From: SM23-32 sp964434535
GTDB taxonomy: Bacteria; Planctomycetota; Brocadiia; SM23-32
NCBI GenBank assembly: GCA_964434535.1
Contig: CAYSWA010000012.1
Span: 1 to 63,863, forward strand
Reading direction: 5' to 3'
DNA: 63,863 nt
Below are positions 47,558 through 57,217 of this stretch, piece by piece. Below the pieces are notes generated by a model. The model was not told where the DNA came from. It did no database searches and saw only the letters and a program-made list of their open reading frames with translations. The position numbers and the translations under genes are program-made. Numbering within the stretch: position 1 is the stretch's first letter; every line of letters starts with the position of its first letter.

Positions 47558-50203
47558 TCAGCGGCCCCCGCCCGCCGCCTCCGTAAGGCGCTCACGGGCC
47601 GCTTCGAGCCGCGCGGAGTCGGTGACGGGGCCGCCGGTCTCGGCGTCGCTCAGGAAGAAGACGTCCTGGGCGAGGTTGCCGCGGGTGCGCACGCGCGCCA
47701 GCTCGATGTTCATCCCGAGTGCGCCGAGCGTGGCGGCGAGGTCGAAGAGCAGCCCCGGCCGGTCGCGCGCGACCACGTTCAGCACGGTGAAGCGTCCGCC
47801 GGGCTCGCGCTCGTAATGGATGCCGGTCAGCGTCCGGCGCGAGGAGAAGCCGGCCTCCCCCCGGGCCGCTTCGGTGCGCTCGCGGACGGCGCCGGTCACG
47901 TCGAGCCCCCCGCGCAGGGACTCGATCAGGTCCCGCTCGACCCCCTGCCAGCAGGCCGGATCCGGGTTGATCGGCCCGGCGCCGGCCCGGACGGTGAATC
48001 GGTCCAGCACCGTGCCGTCGGCCAGCGTGAAGGCCGTCGCGCTCTCGATGTCCAGGTCGTTGTAGGTGAAGACGGCGGCGATCTGCGAGAAGCGCGCGGG
48101 CACGTCGGAGGTGCAGACCCAGACGGCGGCGTCGTGCTCTCCCACGTCCCAGGCCATCGCCGCCGGCTCGGTGCGCGTCCGCTCCAGCAGCTCCAGGTGC
48201 TCCAGGGCATCGGCCGGCGCGACCTCGTTCTTGTAGAGGTCCGGCAGACGGCGCAGGAACTCCTGCGCTTCCTCCTCGCGGCCGGCCTGCTGTGCCAGCT
48301 CGGCGAACTCGCGTTCGAAGTATGCCGCCGTCGCCACGGGCGCGTAGTGCGGCAGCAGCCGGGCCATCAGCGTCTGGTAGAGCTCGAAGAGGCCGGCGTC
48401 GCGCCAGCCGAACCAGCCCAGGGGCCCCGCCGCGCGGGCGTGCGCGTAGCTCAGCAGGTAGAGCGTGCGCAGCCGCCCCGCGCCGCCGATGCGCCGGCAC
48501 AGCGCGTCCGGGGCGTCGGGGGCGTCCTGCCGGGCGGCGTTCCACAGCGTCTCGGCGTTCTCCAGCAGGAAGGCGAGCTCGTCGCGGCCGGCCCGGTCCA
48601 GTCCGATGCGTTCGCCCACCTCGGCCGCCAGCCCGGCCGGGCCGGGGGCCTCCACGTCGTGTAGCAGCAGCGCCAGGCGCAGCAGTTCCGGCCGGCCGAC
48701 CTGCTCCAGCGCGTGGCGCTGTGCCAGCTCGGAGCGCTCTGCCGTGTGGCCGAGCTCGTCGACGACGCGGAGGGCCTCGACGGCGTGCTCGTCGAGCGTG
48801 TGATCCCGCGCCCGCTCGGGGTCGATGGCGTGGACCAGCGCGGCCAGCTCCGGCAGGTAGGACTGGAGCAGTCCGCAGTCGCGCATCCACCCGATCCGCT
48901 CGGCCACGCCGACGCTGCCGGCCAGCAGGTCCATGAACTCGCGCCCGACCTGCGGGTCGCCGCCGAACTCCTCGTCGACCAGCTCCAGGTGATCGGCGAC
49001 CTGGCCGAGCAGCTCCTGGCTGACCGGCAGGTGGCGACGCTGGCTGAGCCGGAACAGGCTCATGAGCCGGGCGGCGTCCTCGCCGGGCGCGAAGGCGGGC
49101 TCGGAGCCGCTGTAGATCAGCCCGTCCACCTCGACGAAGCCCTCGCCGAGCTCGCGCCGGCCCGGGGCGGCGCTGCGCCGCCAGGCCACGCGGTGCACGT
49201 GCACGAACCGCTCGCGCAGCGCCCTGAGCAGCCGCGCCACCGGGACGGTGTGGGCGAAGAGGGCTTTCATCAGCTCCGCCGCCGCGCGCCCCTCCTCTGC
49301 GCCGCCGAAGCCAAGGTGCCGGGCCACGAGCGGCTGGGCGGCCCGCTGGAGCACGTCCGAGCCGTCGCCGAGCGCGAAGTGGAGCCGATTGCGGGCCCGC
49401 AGGACGAAGTCGGTTGCCTCACCGAACGCCTCGAGCTCCTCGGCGCTGAGCAGGCCCTCGCCCGGCCCGTCCGGCGCGGCGGCCACGGCGGCGTCGACCA
49501 TGCGGGCGGTGCCGATGTCGCGCAGGCATCCGGCGCCGTCGCGCAGGTTCGGCTCGGTGCAGTAGGGCGAGCTGGTCAGCGGGTCCCGGCGCGAGAGCGC
49601 CTCGGTGAGGACCTCCTCCCCGAAGCTGCCCCAGCACTCGGCCAGAAAGCGCTGCTGCACCGCCTCAGCGAACTGCGCGTAGAGGGCGCGCTCGCCGGCT
49701 ACCAGGCGCGTCTGGAGCATCGAGAGCGCGGCGACGCTGTCTTCGGCCATCAGATCTACGGCCTCGCCCACGGTGCGGGCGACGGCCGCCGCCCGCCAGC
49801 CGGCCCGGCGGAGCACTTCGGCCACCTCGGCCGCGAGCGCGGCTGGCGGCGCGGGGTCCCGGCCCTCGTGCAGCAGCAGAAGCCGGACGGTGCTGCCCGG
49901 GCACATCTGGCCGCGCCCGTATCCGCCGGTCGCCACCCAGGCCGTGCCCGGGCGGGCGGGATCGGCGCCGAGCCCCTCGATGGCCCGGGCGACCACGTCG
50001 TCGCAGGCCGCACAGAGGAAGCGGCTGCACGGCACTCCGCACTCATCGCGGCCGAAGCCCGCCTCGGCCGCTTCGAGCAGGCGGCGGCGCAGCTCGCCGA
50101 GCGCGGCGGCCAGGGCCGGCGCGTCGCCCGCCTCGACGCCGGCCATGCACTGCGCCATCCACTCACGCAGCGCCTCGGTGTCCGGTCTCTGCGGCACTTT
50201 CAT
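47558..50203 (-). CDS. glnD: GlnD-like protein with degenerate nucleotidyltransferase site and two ACT domains
   Basis: The 881-aa protein has GlnD layout: nucleotidyltransferase, GlnE/D helical region (EPNLRDGAGCLRDIGTA), HD domain and two C-terminal ACT domains. In the transferase, GGYGRG (93-98) is kept but the catalytic GSDID motif reads GSTVR (103-107), losing both metal-binding Asp. The HD region keeps DEH and LLHD but lacks the following GK...DHS ligands. The ACT domains (VWVCTSDVPARFSQIAAVF; VLNVVARDRPGLLFDLAATLG) look intact. Uridylylation of PII is unlikely; amino acid sensing remains possible. ATG 50203 overlaps the HAD stop as ATGA and GGGAGGG precedes it. Confidence 0.8.
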   Translation of the reverse strand: MKVPQRPDTEALREWMAQCMAGVEAGDAPALAAALGELRRRLLEAAEAGFGRDECGVPCSRFLCAACDDVVARAIEGLGADPARPGTAWVATGGYGRGQMCPGSTVRLLLLHEGRDPAPPAALAAEVAEVLRRAGWRAAAVARTVGEAVDLMAEDSVAALSMLQTRLVAGERALYAQFAEAVQQRFLAECWGSFGEEVLTEALSRRDPLTSSPYCTEPNLRDGAGCLRDIGTARMVDAAVAAAPDGPGEGLLSAEELEAFGEATDFVLRARNRLHFALGDGSDVLQRAAQPLVARHLGFGGAEEGRAAAELMKALFAHTVPVARLLRALRERFVHVHRVAWRRSAAPGRRELGEGFVEVDGLIYSGSEPAFAPGEDAARLMSLFRLSQRRHLPVSQELLGQVADHLELVDEEFGGDPQVGREFMDLLAGSVGVAERIGWMRDCGLLQSYLPELAALVHAIDPERARDHTLDEHAVEALRVVDELGHTAERSELAQRHALEQVGRPELLRLALLLHDVEAPGPAGLAAEVGERIGLDRAGRDELAFLLENAETLWNAARQDAPDAPDALCRRIGGAGRLRTLYLLSYAHARAAGPLGWFGWRDAGLFELYQTLMARLLPHYAPVATAAYFEREFAELAQQAGREEEAQEFLRRLPDLYKNEVAPADALEHLELLERTRTEPAAMAWDVGEHDAAVWVCTSDVPARFSQIAAVFTYNDLDIESATAFTLADGTVLDRFTVRAGAGPINPDPACWQGVERDLIESLRGGLDVTGAVRERTEAARGEAGFSSRRTLTGIHYEREPGGRFTVLNVVARDRPGLLFDLAATLGALGMNIELARVRTRGNLAQDVFFLSDAETGGPVTDSARLEAARERLTEAAGGGR

Positions 50204-51057
50204 CCCTCCCGTTGTGCGGACGCGGCCCGCTGGCACCCCTCGGCGATGCGGGCGACGGAGTCGAGCACGTAGTCGGGCTGCACCTCGAGCGCGCCGAGCT
50301 CGTCGGCCGCGGTGACGCCGCTGAGGACGAGGACGGCCTTCAGCCCGGCCCGCCGCGCCATCAGCACGTCGGTCTCGGGCCGGTCGCCGACCATGGCGCA
50401 CTCGGCGGCCTCCAGGCCGATGATGTCGAGCGCCTCCCGCAGCATGATCTGCGACGGCTTGCCGACGATCGGCTCGACCTTGCGGCGCGTGCACGCCTCG
50501 ATGGCGGCGATCATGCAGGCGGCGTCGGGCAGGTCGTAGCCGGGCATGGGGCAGGTGCGGTCCGGGTTGGTGGCGATCAGGTCGGCCCCGTGCAGCGAGG
50601 CGCGGTAGGCGATGTTCAGCTTGCGGTAATCAAAGGTGCGGTCGAAGGCGACCACGACGACGTCGATCTGCTCGGGGTCCTCGCTGATGCGCAGGCCGTG
50701 GTCGAGCAGCTCCTTGACGACCGGCTGCTCGGCCACGGGGAAGCACCGGGCGGCGGGCTTCTCCCGGCTCAGGTAACGGGCCAGGACGAGCGCGGAGTTG
50801 ATCACCTCGTCCACCTCGCAGGGGATGCCGAGGCGGTTCAGCTTCTCGGCGTACTGCTCGCGCGTGCCGATCGGCTTGTTGCTGACGAAGGCGACCTTCC
50901 TGCCCAGTTCGCGCAGTGCGCCCACGGCCTCAGCGGCCCCGGGTATCCGCTCCTCGCCGACGTAGAGCGTGCCGTCCAGGTCGAAGATGAAGCCGGCGGT
51001 CTCCTCGATCAGGACGCGAGCCGCATCGGCCCCGGTGGCGGGAACGTTCCCGGTCAT
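50200..51057 (-). CDS. HAD-superfamily IIA phosphatase (NagD/PGP-like)
   Basis: The 285-aa protein has the nucleophile motif FDLDGTLYVG (about 25-34), SNKP motif II, motif III lysine in VGKPSQIML, and GDRPETDV for Mg2+. The capping domain inserted between motifs II and III marks subclass IIA, whose members dephosphorylate sugar phosphates and nucleotides. Overlap with glnD downstream and an 8-nt gap from uvrA place it in the der-uvrA operon. GTG 51060 is an alternative start. Confidence 0.88.
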   Translation of the reverse strand: MTGNVPATGADAARVLIEETAGFIFDLDGTLYVGEERIPGAAEAVGALRELGRKVAFVSNKPIGTREQYAEKLNRLGIPCEVDEVINSALVLARYLSREKPAARCFPVAEQPVVKELLDHGLRISEDPEQIDVVVVAFDRTFDYRKLNIAYRASLHGADLIATNPDRTCPMPGYDLPDAACMIAAIEACTRRKVEPIVGKPSQIMLREALDIIGLEAAECAMVGDRPETDVLMARRAGLKAVLVLSGVTAADELGALEVQPDYVLDSVARIAEGCQRAASAQREG

Positions 51058-51065
51058 CACGGTCC

Positions 51066-53942
51066 TTACGCTGAAGTGCTGAGCAGGGGCTTGAGGGCCC
51101 GTGCGGTGTAGGAGTCCTCGGCGGCGGCCACTTCCTCGGGCGTGCCGGCGACGACCACGCGGCCGCCCTCCTCGCCGCCCTCCGGGCCGAGGTCGATAAT
51201 GTAATCGGCGTTCTTGATGACTTCAAGATTATGCTCGATGATCACGAGCGTGTTGCCCATGTCGGCCAGGCCGTGCAGCGTGCGCAGGAGCTTCGTCACG
51301 TCGTCGAAGTGGAGGCCCGTGGTCGGCTCGTCCAGGATGTAGACCGTCTGGCCGGTCGAGACCTTCCCCAGCTCGCGGGTGAGCTTGATGCGCTGGGCCT
51401 CGCCGCCGCTCAGGGTCGGGCTCGGCTGGCCGAGGGTCAGGTAGCCGAGCCCCACGTCGCGCATGGTGCGCAGCCGGCGCTCGACCGAGGGGTAGTTGCG
51501 GAAGGAATCGAGCGCCTCCTCCACCGTCATCGCGAGAACGTCGGCGATGTTCTTGCCGTTCAAGGTCACCTGGAGGGTCTGCTCGTTGTAGCGGCGCCCG
51601 TGGCATTCCTCGCAGCTCACGCGCACGTCGGGCAGGAAGCTCATCTCGATCTGCTTCTGGCCCAGGCCCTGGCAGGCGGGGCAGCGGCCCTCCTTGTTGT
51701 TGAACGAGAAGCGCCCGATCCCGTAGCCCCTCACCCTGGCCTGGCGGGTGGCGGCGAAGGCGCGGCGCACCCCGTCCAGCACCCCTGAGTAGGTGGCCGG
51801 GCAGGAGCGGGGCGTGCGCCCGATCGGGCTCTGGTCGATCTGGAGGACGCGGTCCACCTGCTTCACTCCTCGCAGGGAGCGGTGGGCGCCGGGCCGCTCG
51901 CGCGCGGCGTGCAGCCGCCGGGCCAGCGCGCGGTAGAGGATGTCATTGACCAGCGTGCTCTTGCCGCTGCCGCTCACCCCCGTCACGCAGCAGAGCACGC
52001 CGAGGGGGAAGATGACGTCGATGTCCTTCAGGTTGTGTTCGGCGGCCCCCCGCAGCCGCAGGGAGCGGGTCCTGCGCACCGGCCGGCGCTCCTGCGGCAG
52101 GGGCACGGCCTTGCGCCCGCGCAGGTAGTCGGCGGTCAGCCCCTCGCTCGAGGCGACCATCTCCTGCAGCGGGCCGTTGAAGACGACGCGCCCGCCGGCC
52201 CGCCCCGCGCCGGGGCCGAGGTCGAGCACCCAGTCGGCCCGCCGGATCGTCGCCTCGTCGTGCTCGACCACCAGCACCGTGTTGCCCGCGTCGCGCAGGT
52301 CTTCCAGCGAGTCGAGCAGCCGCGCGTTGTCGCGGTGGTGGAGGCCGATGGACGGCTCGTCCAGCACGTAGAGCACGCCGGTCAGGCCGCTGCCGATCTG
52401 GGTGGCGAGCCGGATGCGCTGGAACTCGCCCCGGCTCAGCGTGTTGGCCCGCCGCTCCAGCGTCAGGTAGTGCAGGCCCACGTCGAGCATGAAGCCGAGG
52501 CGGCCGACGACTTCCTTGGCGATGGGGGCCGCGATCTTCGCCCGCGCGCCCTCGAAGGAGAGTTCTTCAAAGAACGCCAGCGCGTCCCGCACGCTCAGGG
52601 CGGTCAGCTCGCGGATGCTCAGGCCGCCGACGGTGAAGGCGAGCGCCTCCGCCCGCAGCCGCGCGCCGCCGCAGGCGGGGCAGGTGTCCTGGCTGATGTA
52701 CTTGCGGAGCCGCCAGCCGGCCGAGGACGGTCCTTCCTCAAGCAGCGCCTCCAGTGAGGGGACGACGGCCTGGTCGGTCGGGATGCCGGTCATCTCCTCC
52801 AGGCCCTCGCCGAAGATCAGCGCCCGCCTCTTGCGGGCGGGGATGCGGCGGTAGGGGCGGTCGGGATCGATGTCCAGCGCCTCGCTCAGGCGTTCCAGCA
52901 TGCGTTCGAAGCGCCGGCCCGCCCGCCCGCCGGTCTGCGACCACGCGGTGAGGGCCCCCTCGGCGATGCTCAGCGACCTGTCGGGCACGATCAGCCCTTC
53001 GTCGAAGGAATCGACTGTGCCGAGTCCCTTGCAGGTCGCACACTGGCCGTAGCGGCTGTTGAAGGAGAAGGTGTTCGGGTCGGGCTCCTCGAAGCTGCGC
53101 CCGCATTGGCGGCAGGCGAACTGGCGGCTGAAGAGCATCTCCTCGCCGTCTTCGCGCAGCACGATGCAGGTCTCGCCGCCGGCGCCCAGGGCGGCGCGGA
53201 CGCTGTCGGTCAGCCGCGTGTCGCCCGCTCCTTTCACGGCGAGGCGGTCGACGACGGCCGCGATGTCGTGCACCTTGTAGCGCTCGACGCGGTCCAGCTC
53301 GTCCAGGTCGCGCACTTCGCCGTCGATGCGGGCGCGCACGTAGCCTTCGGCGCGGAGGCGTTCGAACAGGTCGCGATAATGCCCCCGCCGCCCGCGCACC
53401 ACGGGGGCGAGCAGCGTGATGCGCGTCCCGGTGGGCAGGTCGCTGATGGCGCCGACGATCTGCTCCAGGCTCTGGTGGTGGATGGCGCTGCCGCAGTCCG
53501 GGCAGTGGGGCGTGCCGGCGCGGGCGTAGAGCAGGCGCAGGAAGTCGTAGATCTCCGTCGTGGTCGCCACCGTCGAGCGGGGCGAGGCGCCGGTCATCTC
53601 CTGCTGGATGGCGATGGTGGGCGGCAGGCCGAGGATCAGGTCGCAGTCGGGCCGCGGCATCTGCTCCAGGAACTGCCGGGCGTAGGAGGATAGGCTCTCG
53701 ATGTAGCGGCGCTGCCCCTCGGCGTAGAGCGTGTCGAAGGCGAGCGAGGACTTGCCGCTGCCGCTCACGCCCGTGACCACCACCAGCGCCTCCCTCGGCA
53801 GCGCCAGGTCGATGCCCTTCAGGTTGTGCGTGCGGGCGTGCAGCACGCGCACGTGCCCGTCGCCCTCCGCAGAGAGCTCCAGCGCGGCGAGCGCCGCGCC
53901 CGTCCGGCCCTCGTCGGTCCGCGTGGACATCTGCCCGCTCAC
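51066..53942 (-). CDS. uvrA: Excinuclease ABC subunit A
   Basis: The 958-aa UvrA recognises bulky DNA lesions and loads UvrB. Both ABC domains are complete: Walker A GVSGSGKSS near 58 and GVSGSGKST near 640; signature LSRGEFQRIRLATQ and LSGGEAQRIKLTREL; Walker B VLDEPSIGLH and ILDEPTTGLH. Zinc modules CRQC...CATC and CPAC...CEEC are intact. The GTG at 53942 overlaps the der stop by 4 nt (GTGA); ATG 53930 is an alternative. Confidence 0.95.
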   Translation of the reverse strand: MSGQMSTRTDEGRTGAALAALELSAEGDGHVRVLHARTHNLKGIDLALPREALVVVTGVSGSGKSSLAFDTLYAEGQRRYIESLSSYARQFLEQMPRPDCDLILGLPPTIAIQQEMTGASPRSTVATTTEIYDFLRLLYARAGTPHCPDCGSAIHHQSLEQIVGAISDLPTGTRITLLAPVVRGRRGHYRDLFERLRAEGYVRARIDGEVRDLDELDRVERYKVHDIAAVVDRLAVKGAGDTRLTDSVRAALGAGGETCIVLREDGEEMLFSRQFACRQCGRSFEEPDPNTFSFNSRYGQCATCKGLGTVDSFDEGLIVPDRSLSIAEGALTAWSQTGGRAGRRFERMLERLSEALDIDPDRPYRRIPARKRRALIFGEGLEEMTGIPTDQAVVPSLEALLEEGPSSAGWRLRKYISQDTCPACGGARLRAEALAFTVGGLSIRELTALSVRDALAFFEELSFEGARAKIAAPIAKEVVGRLGFMLDVGLHYLTLERRANTLSRGEFQRIRLATQIGSGLTGVLYVLDEPSIGLHHRDNARLLDSLEDLRDAGNTVLVVEHDEATIRRADWVLDLGPGAGRAGGRVVFNGPLQEMVASSEGLTADYLRGRKAVPLPQERRPVRRTRSLRLRGAAEHNLKDIDVIFPLGVLCCVTGVSGSGKSTLVNDILYRALARRLHAARERPGAHRSLRGVKQVDRVLQIDQSPIGRTPRSCPATYSGVLDGVRRAFAATRQARVRGYGIGRFSFNNKEGRCPACQGLGQKQIEMSFLPDVRVSCEECHGRRYNEQTLQVTLNGKNIADVLAMTVEEALDSFRNYPSVERRLRTMRDVGLGYLTLGQPSPTLSGGEAQRIKLTRELGKVSTGQTVYILDEPTTGLHFDDVTKLLRTLHGLADMGNTLVIIEHNLEVIKNADYIIDLGPEGGEEGGRVVVAGTPEEVAAAEDSYTARALKPLLSTSA

Positions 53943-55288
53943 TCCTCGTCCTCGGGGGGAGGTCCGCCCCGCATGACGAACCGTATCGGGATGTCGCTGA
54001 AGCCGAACTCCTCGCGCAGCCGCCCCGCCAGGTAGCGCTGATAGGGGGGCTTGATCATCTCCGGCTCGTTGGTGAACAGGGCGATGGTGGGCGGCTGCAC
54101 GCCGACCTGCGTGGCGTAGTAGACCTTCGTGAACCGGCTCTTCGCGGAGGGCGGGCGCACGCGCCTGACCGCCTCGCGCACCACCTTGTTCAGCTCGTTC
54201 GGCGTGACGCGCACCAAGCCCTGCTCGTGCAGTGCCGCCGCCGTCAGCAGCAGTCGCTCGACCCCCTCGCCGGTCAGCGCGCTGATGCAGACCACGGGCG
54301 CGAACGCCACCCCCGGCAGCCGGTCGCGCATGTACTGCACGAACTGCTCGGGCGTGGCCTGCACGGTCAGGTCCATCTTGTTGACCGCGAGCACGCAGGG
54401 CTTGTGGGCGGAGGTCACCTCGTCGGCCAGTTGCTTGTCGAGCCGGCCCACCTCCATCGGGGCCTCCGTCATGTGGACGACGACGTCGGCGCGGCGTATC
54501 GCCCCCCGGGAGCGCGCCATGCTGTAGTAGTCGACGGCGTCCTTGACCTGCTTGCGGCGCCGCAGGCCGGCGGTGTCGATGGCGATGAAGCGCAGATCGC
54601 CCATCTGGAAGCGCACGTCGACCGAGTCACGTGTGGTGCCGGGGCGCTCGCTGACGACGACGCGCGGCTCCTGGGCCAGGAAGTTGATCAGCGTGCTCTT
54701 GCCCACGTTGCGGCGCCCGACCAGGGCGATCTTCATCGGTTCGGCGGCGGCGGGCGTCTCCCCGGCGGCTTCCTCGCCGGCCGCCTCGGGCTGCGGCAGC
54801 TCCTCCAGGACGGCGCCGAGCAGGTCGCGCACGCCCTTCCTGTGCGCGGCGGCCGTGCGGTGCAGCCGCGGGAAACCGAGCTCGTAGAAGTCCGCAGCCG
54901 CCATCTCCTCCTGCGGGCGGTCGCACTTGTTGACCACCACCATGGTGCGCTTGCCGGCCTGGCGGAGCCGGCGGGCGATCTCGGCGTCCATCGGGTGGAG
55001 CCCGTCCCTCGCGTCGACGACCAGGAGCACCAGGTCGGCCCGGACGATGGCGATCTGGATCTGGCGTTGGATCTCGTCGGCAAGCTCCTCCACGTCGTGC
55101 AGGCCCATCCCGCCGGTGTCGACCAGCTCGAAGAGGGCGCCGTCGCGCTCGATGATGCGGCTGATGCGGTCGCGGGTCACCCCCGGCGTCGGCTCGACGA
55201 TCGCCACACGGCTCCCGTAGAGCGCGTTGAACAGCGAGGACTTGCCGACGTTCGGCCGGCCGACGATGACGACCGAGGGGATTTCCAT
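53939..55288 (-). CDS. der: Ribosome biogenesis GTPase Der (EngA)
   Basis: The 449-aa protein has two tandem GTPase domains, each with G1 (GRPNVGKSSLFN near 9; GRRNVGKSTLIN near 190), G3 (DTGG; DTAGLRRR) and G4 (NKCD; NKMD), followed by the C-terminal KH-like domain. It assists 50S subunit assembly. It is first in the der-uvrA-HAD-glnD unit. Confidence 0.95.
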   Translation of the reverse strand: MEIPSVVIVGRPNVGKSSLFNALYGSRVAIVEPTPGVTRDRISRIIERDGALFELVDTGGMGLHDVEELADEIQRQIQIAIVRADLVLLVVDARDGLHPMDAEIARRLRQAGKRTMVVVNKCDRPQEEMAAADFYELGFPRLHRTAAAHRKGVRDLLGAVLEELPQPEAAGEEAAGETPAAAEPMKIALVGRRNVGKSTLINFLAQEPRVVVSERPGTTRDSVDVRFQMGDLRFIAIDTAGLRRRKQVKDAVDYYSMARSRGAIRRADVVVHMTEAPMEVGRLDKQLADEVTSAHKPCVLAVNKMDLTVQATPEQFVQYMRDRLPGVAFAPVVCISALTGEGVERLLLTAAALHEQGLVRVTPNELNKVVREAVRRVRPPSAKSRFTKVYYATQVGVQPPTIALFTNEPEMIKPPYQRYLAGRLREEFGFSDIPIRFVMRGGPPPEDEE

Positions 55289-55349
55289 TGGTCAGCCCAC
55301 GGGGAGAGACGGCACCGGAAGGGCCCGCGCGGCCCCCGCCAAACGGTCC

Positions 55350-55378
55350 ATTATAGCAGCCCGGGCAACCGCTGGGAA
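55350..55378 (-). promoter_or_regulatory. Promoter of the der operon
   Basis: TTCCCA (55378-55373) and a perfect TATAAT (55355-55350) on the minus strand lie 17 nt apart. The leader would be about 55 nt. Confidence 0.6.
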
Positions 55379-55439
55379 CCGGGAAGGCTCAACACGGAGG
55401 CGCGGAGGAGGGCGGCGTTACACAGGAGGGCGCGCAGGG

Positions 55440-55526
55440 GTAGCGCCGGCATCCCTGCCGGCGGCGCTACGGAGCTCTGCCCGCCGAAAGTCCGGGACGG
55501 CCCCCTCGCCTCGGGATACAGTCCCG
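55440..55526. repeat. Two hairpins in a repeat-like intergenic tract
   Basis: GTAGCGCCGGCA (55440-55451) faces TGCCGGC-GGC-GCTAC (ending 55470) with a GGC bulge. CGGGA (55512-55516) faces TCCCG (55522-55526). The neighbouring 55390-55435 run of GGAGG/GCGC words and the ATCCCTGCC loop resemble dispersed intergenic repeats recalled from planctomycete-type genomes. The rest of the 263-nt gap holds only the der promoter. Confidence 0.45.
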
Positions 55527-55551
55527 GGTTTCGGCTCCGGTGATGGACGCG

Positions 55552-56298
55552 TTACTTGCCCATGGCGCGCAGGTTCTCCAGGCACTTCCTGACGCACTCG
55601 AGCGGCTCGTAGGCGTAGCTCTCCTGCTCGACGATGTAGACCTCGGTGCCGCCGACGGTCTCGCAGAGCTCGAAGACGCGGTCCCACGGCACGTCGCCCT
55701 CGCCGATGATCACCTTCTCGCCGCTCTCGGCATACTCCTTCAGGTGCACCGTCTCGGCGCGGCCGGGATAGCGCTCGATGAAGGGCACGGGGTCGGCGCC
55801 GCCGTGGAAGGCGTTGCCCGTGTCGAGCTGCATGATGACGTCCGGGCGCATGTTGCTGAACAGGATATCCCAGGGCGTCTCGCCCTCGATGGGCTGGAAG
55901 TCGTGCCCGTGGTTGTGGTAGCCGGTCTTCATGCCGAGCGGCTCCAGCCCGGCCGCCACCTCGTTGAAGCGGTGGGCGGCCGCCAGCAGCTCGCCCTTCG
56001 TCTCGCAGCGGATCGCCGGCACGATCAGCCGGTCGTTGCCGAGCGCCTGGTTGAACTCGATGGTCTCGTCGAGCCGGTCGGGCTGGATGGTGTTCCAACC
56101 CGTGTGGGTGCCGACGACGGCGAGGCCGAGGTCGTCGAGCATCCGGCGCAGTTCCCCGGCCGTGCGCTCGTAGTAGCCGGCGAACTCGACGCCCTCGTAG
56201 CCCATCTGTGCCACGGCCTCCAGCGTGCCGGGCAGGTCCTCCGCGCAGTCGTTCCGGACCGAGTAGAGCTGCAATGCGATCGGTATGTCGGCCATCAT
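55552..56298 (-). CDS. Xylose-isomerase-like TIM barrel sugar phosphate isomerase/epimerase
   Basis: The 248-aa protein has AP endonuclease family 2/IolE-like barrel motifs: ALQLYSVRND at the start, GYEGVEFAGYY, GYHNHGHDFQP, QLDTGNAFHGG, VHLKEY and the final VEQE. His and Glu/Asp residues at barrel ends are suited to a divalent metal. Substrate is unknown, probably a sugar or inositol derivative. GAGGAGG lies upstream of two adjacent ATGs, so the start could be 56295. Confidence 0.87.
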   Translation of the reverse strand: MMADIPIALQLYSVRNDCAEDLPGTLEAVAQMGYEGVEFAGYYERTAGELRRMLDDLGLAVVGTHTGWNTIQPDRLDETIEFNQALGNDRLIVPAIRCETKGELLAAAHRFNEVAAGLEPLGMKTGYHNHGHDFQPIEGETPWDILFSNMRPDVIMQLDTGNAFHGGADPVPFIERYPGRAETVHLKEYAESGEKVIIGEGDVPWDRVFELCETVGGTEVYIVEQESYAYEPLECVRKCLENLRAMGK

Positions 56299-56371
56299 CC
56301 GGCCTCCTCTCTGTGGTGAGTCCGCGCCTTATACCAGCGCGCCGGGCGGAGGTCAAAGGTCGGGGCGCCCG

Positions 56372-57217
56372 TCAGGTCCGGCCCAGCAGGGCGGCGGCCT
56401 CCTCGGCGCGACGGTCGGGCAGGGCAAGGCAGCGCTCCAGGCACCGCCGGGCCTCGCCGGCGGCGTCGGCCTCGCCCTCGCGCTCCCGCAGGTAGCACTC
56501 CAGGAAGGCGAGCACGTCCTCGCGCCCCATCCCGTTGCGCGCCAGCGAGAGCACGGCGCGCAGCAAGTCACGGTGGCGGCCCCGCCCGCCCTCCGGGTCG
56601 CCCGCCGGCAAGGGCCAGCCCGATCCGAGGTCCAGTATCCAGAGCCTGCCGTCCGGCGTGTAGCCGACGTTCTTCAGCATGTAGTCGCCGTGGATCAGCC
56701 CGCAGCCGTGCACCCGCGCCAGCAGCCCGGCCAGCTCCGCCAGCACCGCCCGCGCGGGCCCCGGGCCGCCCGGCGCCCAGGGCCGCTCGCCGCAGCGGCG
56801 AAGCTCGGAAAGGTCCCTCAGCCCCTCGACCCATCGCATGACGACGAGCCCGGCCAGGTAGAGCCCGAAACGCCGAGAAGGAAACCGCCGCACGCCCCAG
56901 CAGACAAGCTCCGGAACGGGCAGGCCGGCGCGCGCGAAGCGGGCGTGATGTCGGCCTTCGCGCTCGGGCCGGCTCGCCTGCCAGAGTGTCCTGAGGCGAT
57001 GCAGCTCCCGCCGGGGCTGCCACGCCTTGACCAGCACGCGCAGCTCCTCGGTGAGCTGGCGCACCTCGCGGAAGAGGCCCTGCCGCCGGCCGCCGATCGA
57101 GTAGGCGCGCGCCTCGCCGAGCAGATCCATGAAAGACGGGCAGTCGAGCAGGTTCGCGTGGTCGGCGGCGAGGCGCAGGTGGAAGCCGCCGGCCCGGGCT
57201 GCGACGAACTCGCTCAT
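56372..57217 (-). CDS. Lipopolysaccharide kinase (WaaP/Kdo-kinase family)
   Basis: The 281-aa protein has a eukaryotic-like kinase fold: a catalytic loop HGDYMLKNVGY (about 175-185) and a metal-binding DLGSGWPL (about 194). It probably phosphorylates LPS core heptose or Kdo on the inner membrane face. It overlaps the DUF4340 gene by 4 nt (ATGA), so it is co-translated with the Gld-like ABC genes rather than with LPS genes. Confidence 0.8.
   Translation of the reverse strand: MSEFVAARAGGFHLRLAADHANLLDCPSFMDLLGEARAYSIGGRRQGLFREVRQLTEELRVLVKAWQPRRELHRLRTLWQASRPEREGRHHARFARAGLPVPELVCWGVRRFPSRRFGLYLAGLVVMRWVEGLRDLSELRRCGERPWAPGGPGPARAVLAELAGLLARVHGCGLIHGDYMLKNVGYTPDGRLWILDLGSGWPLPAGDPEGGRGRHRDLLRAVLSLARNGMGREDVLAFLECYLREREGEADAAGEARRCLERCLALPDRRAEEAAALLGRT

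Noticed and set aside
50200..51057. GmhB heptose bisphosphate phosphatase for the hldE-gmhA pathway
   Set aside because: The protein has a subclass IIA cap and NagD-like motifs, and lacks the zinc-binding Cys/His set of GmhB.
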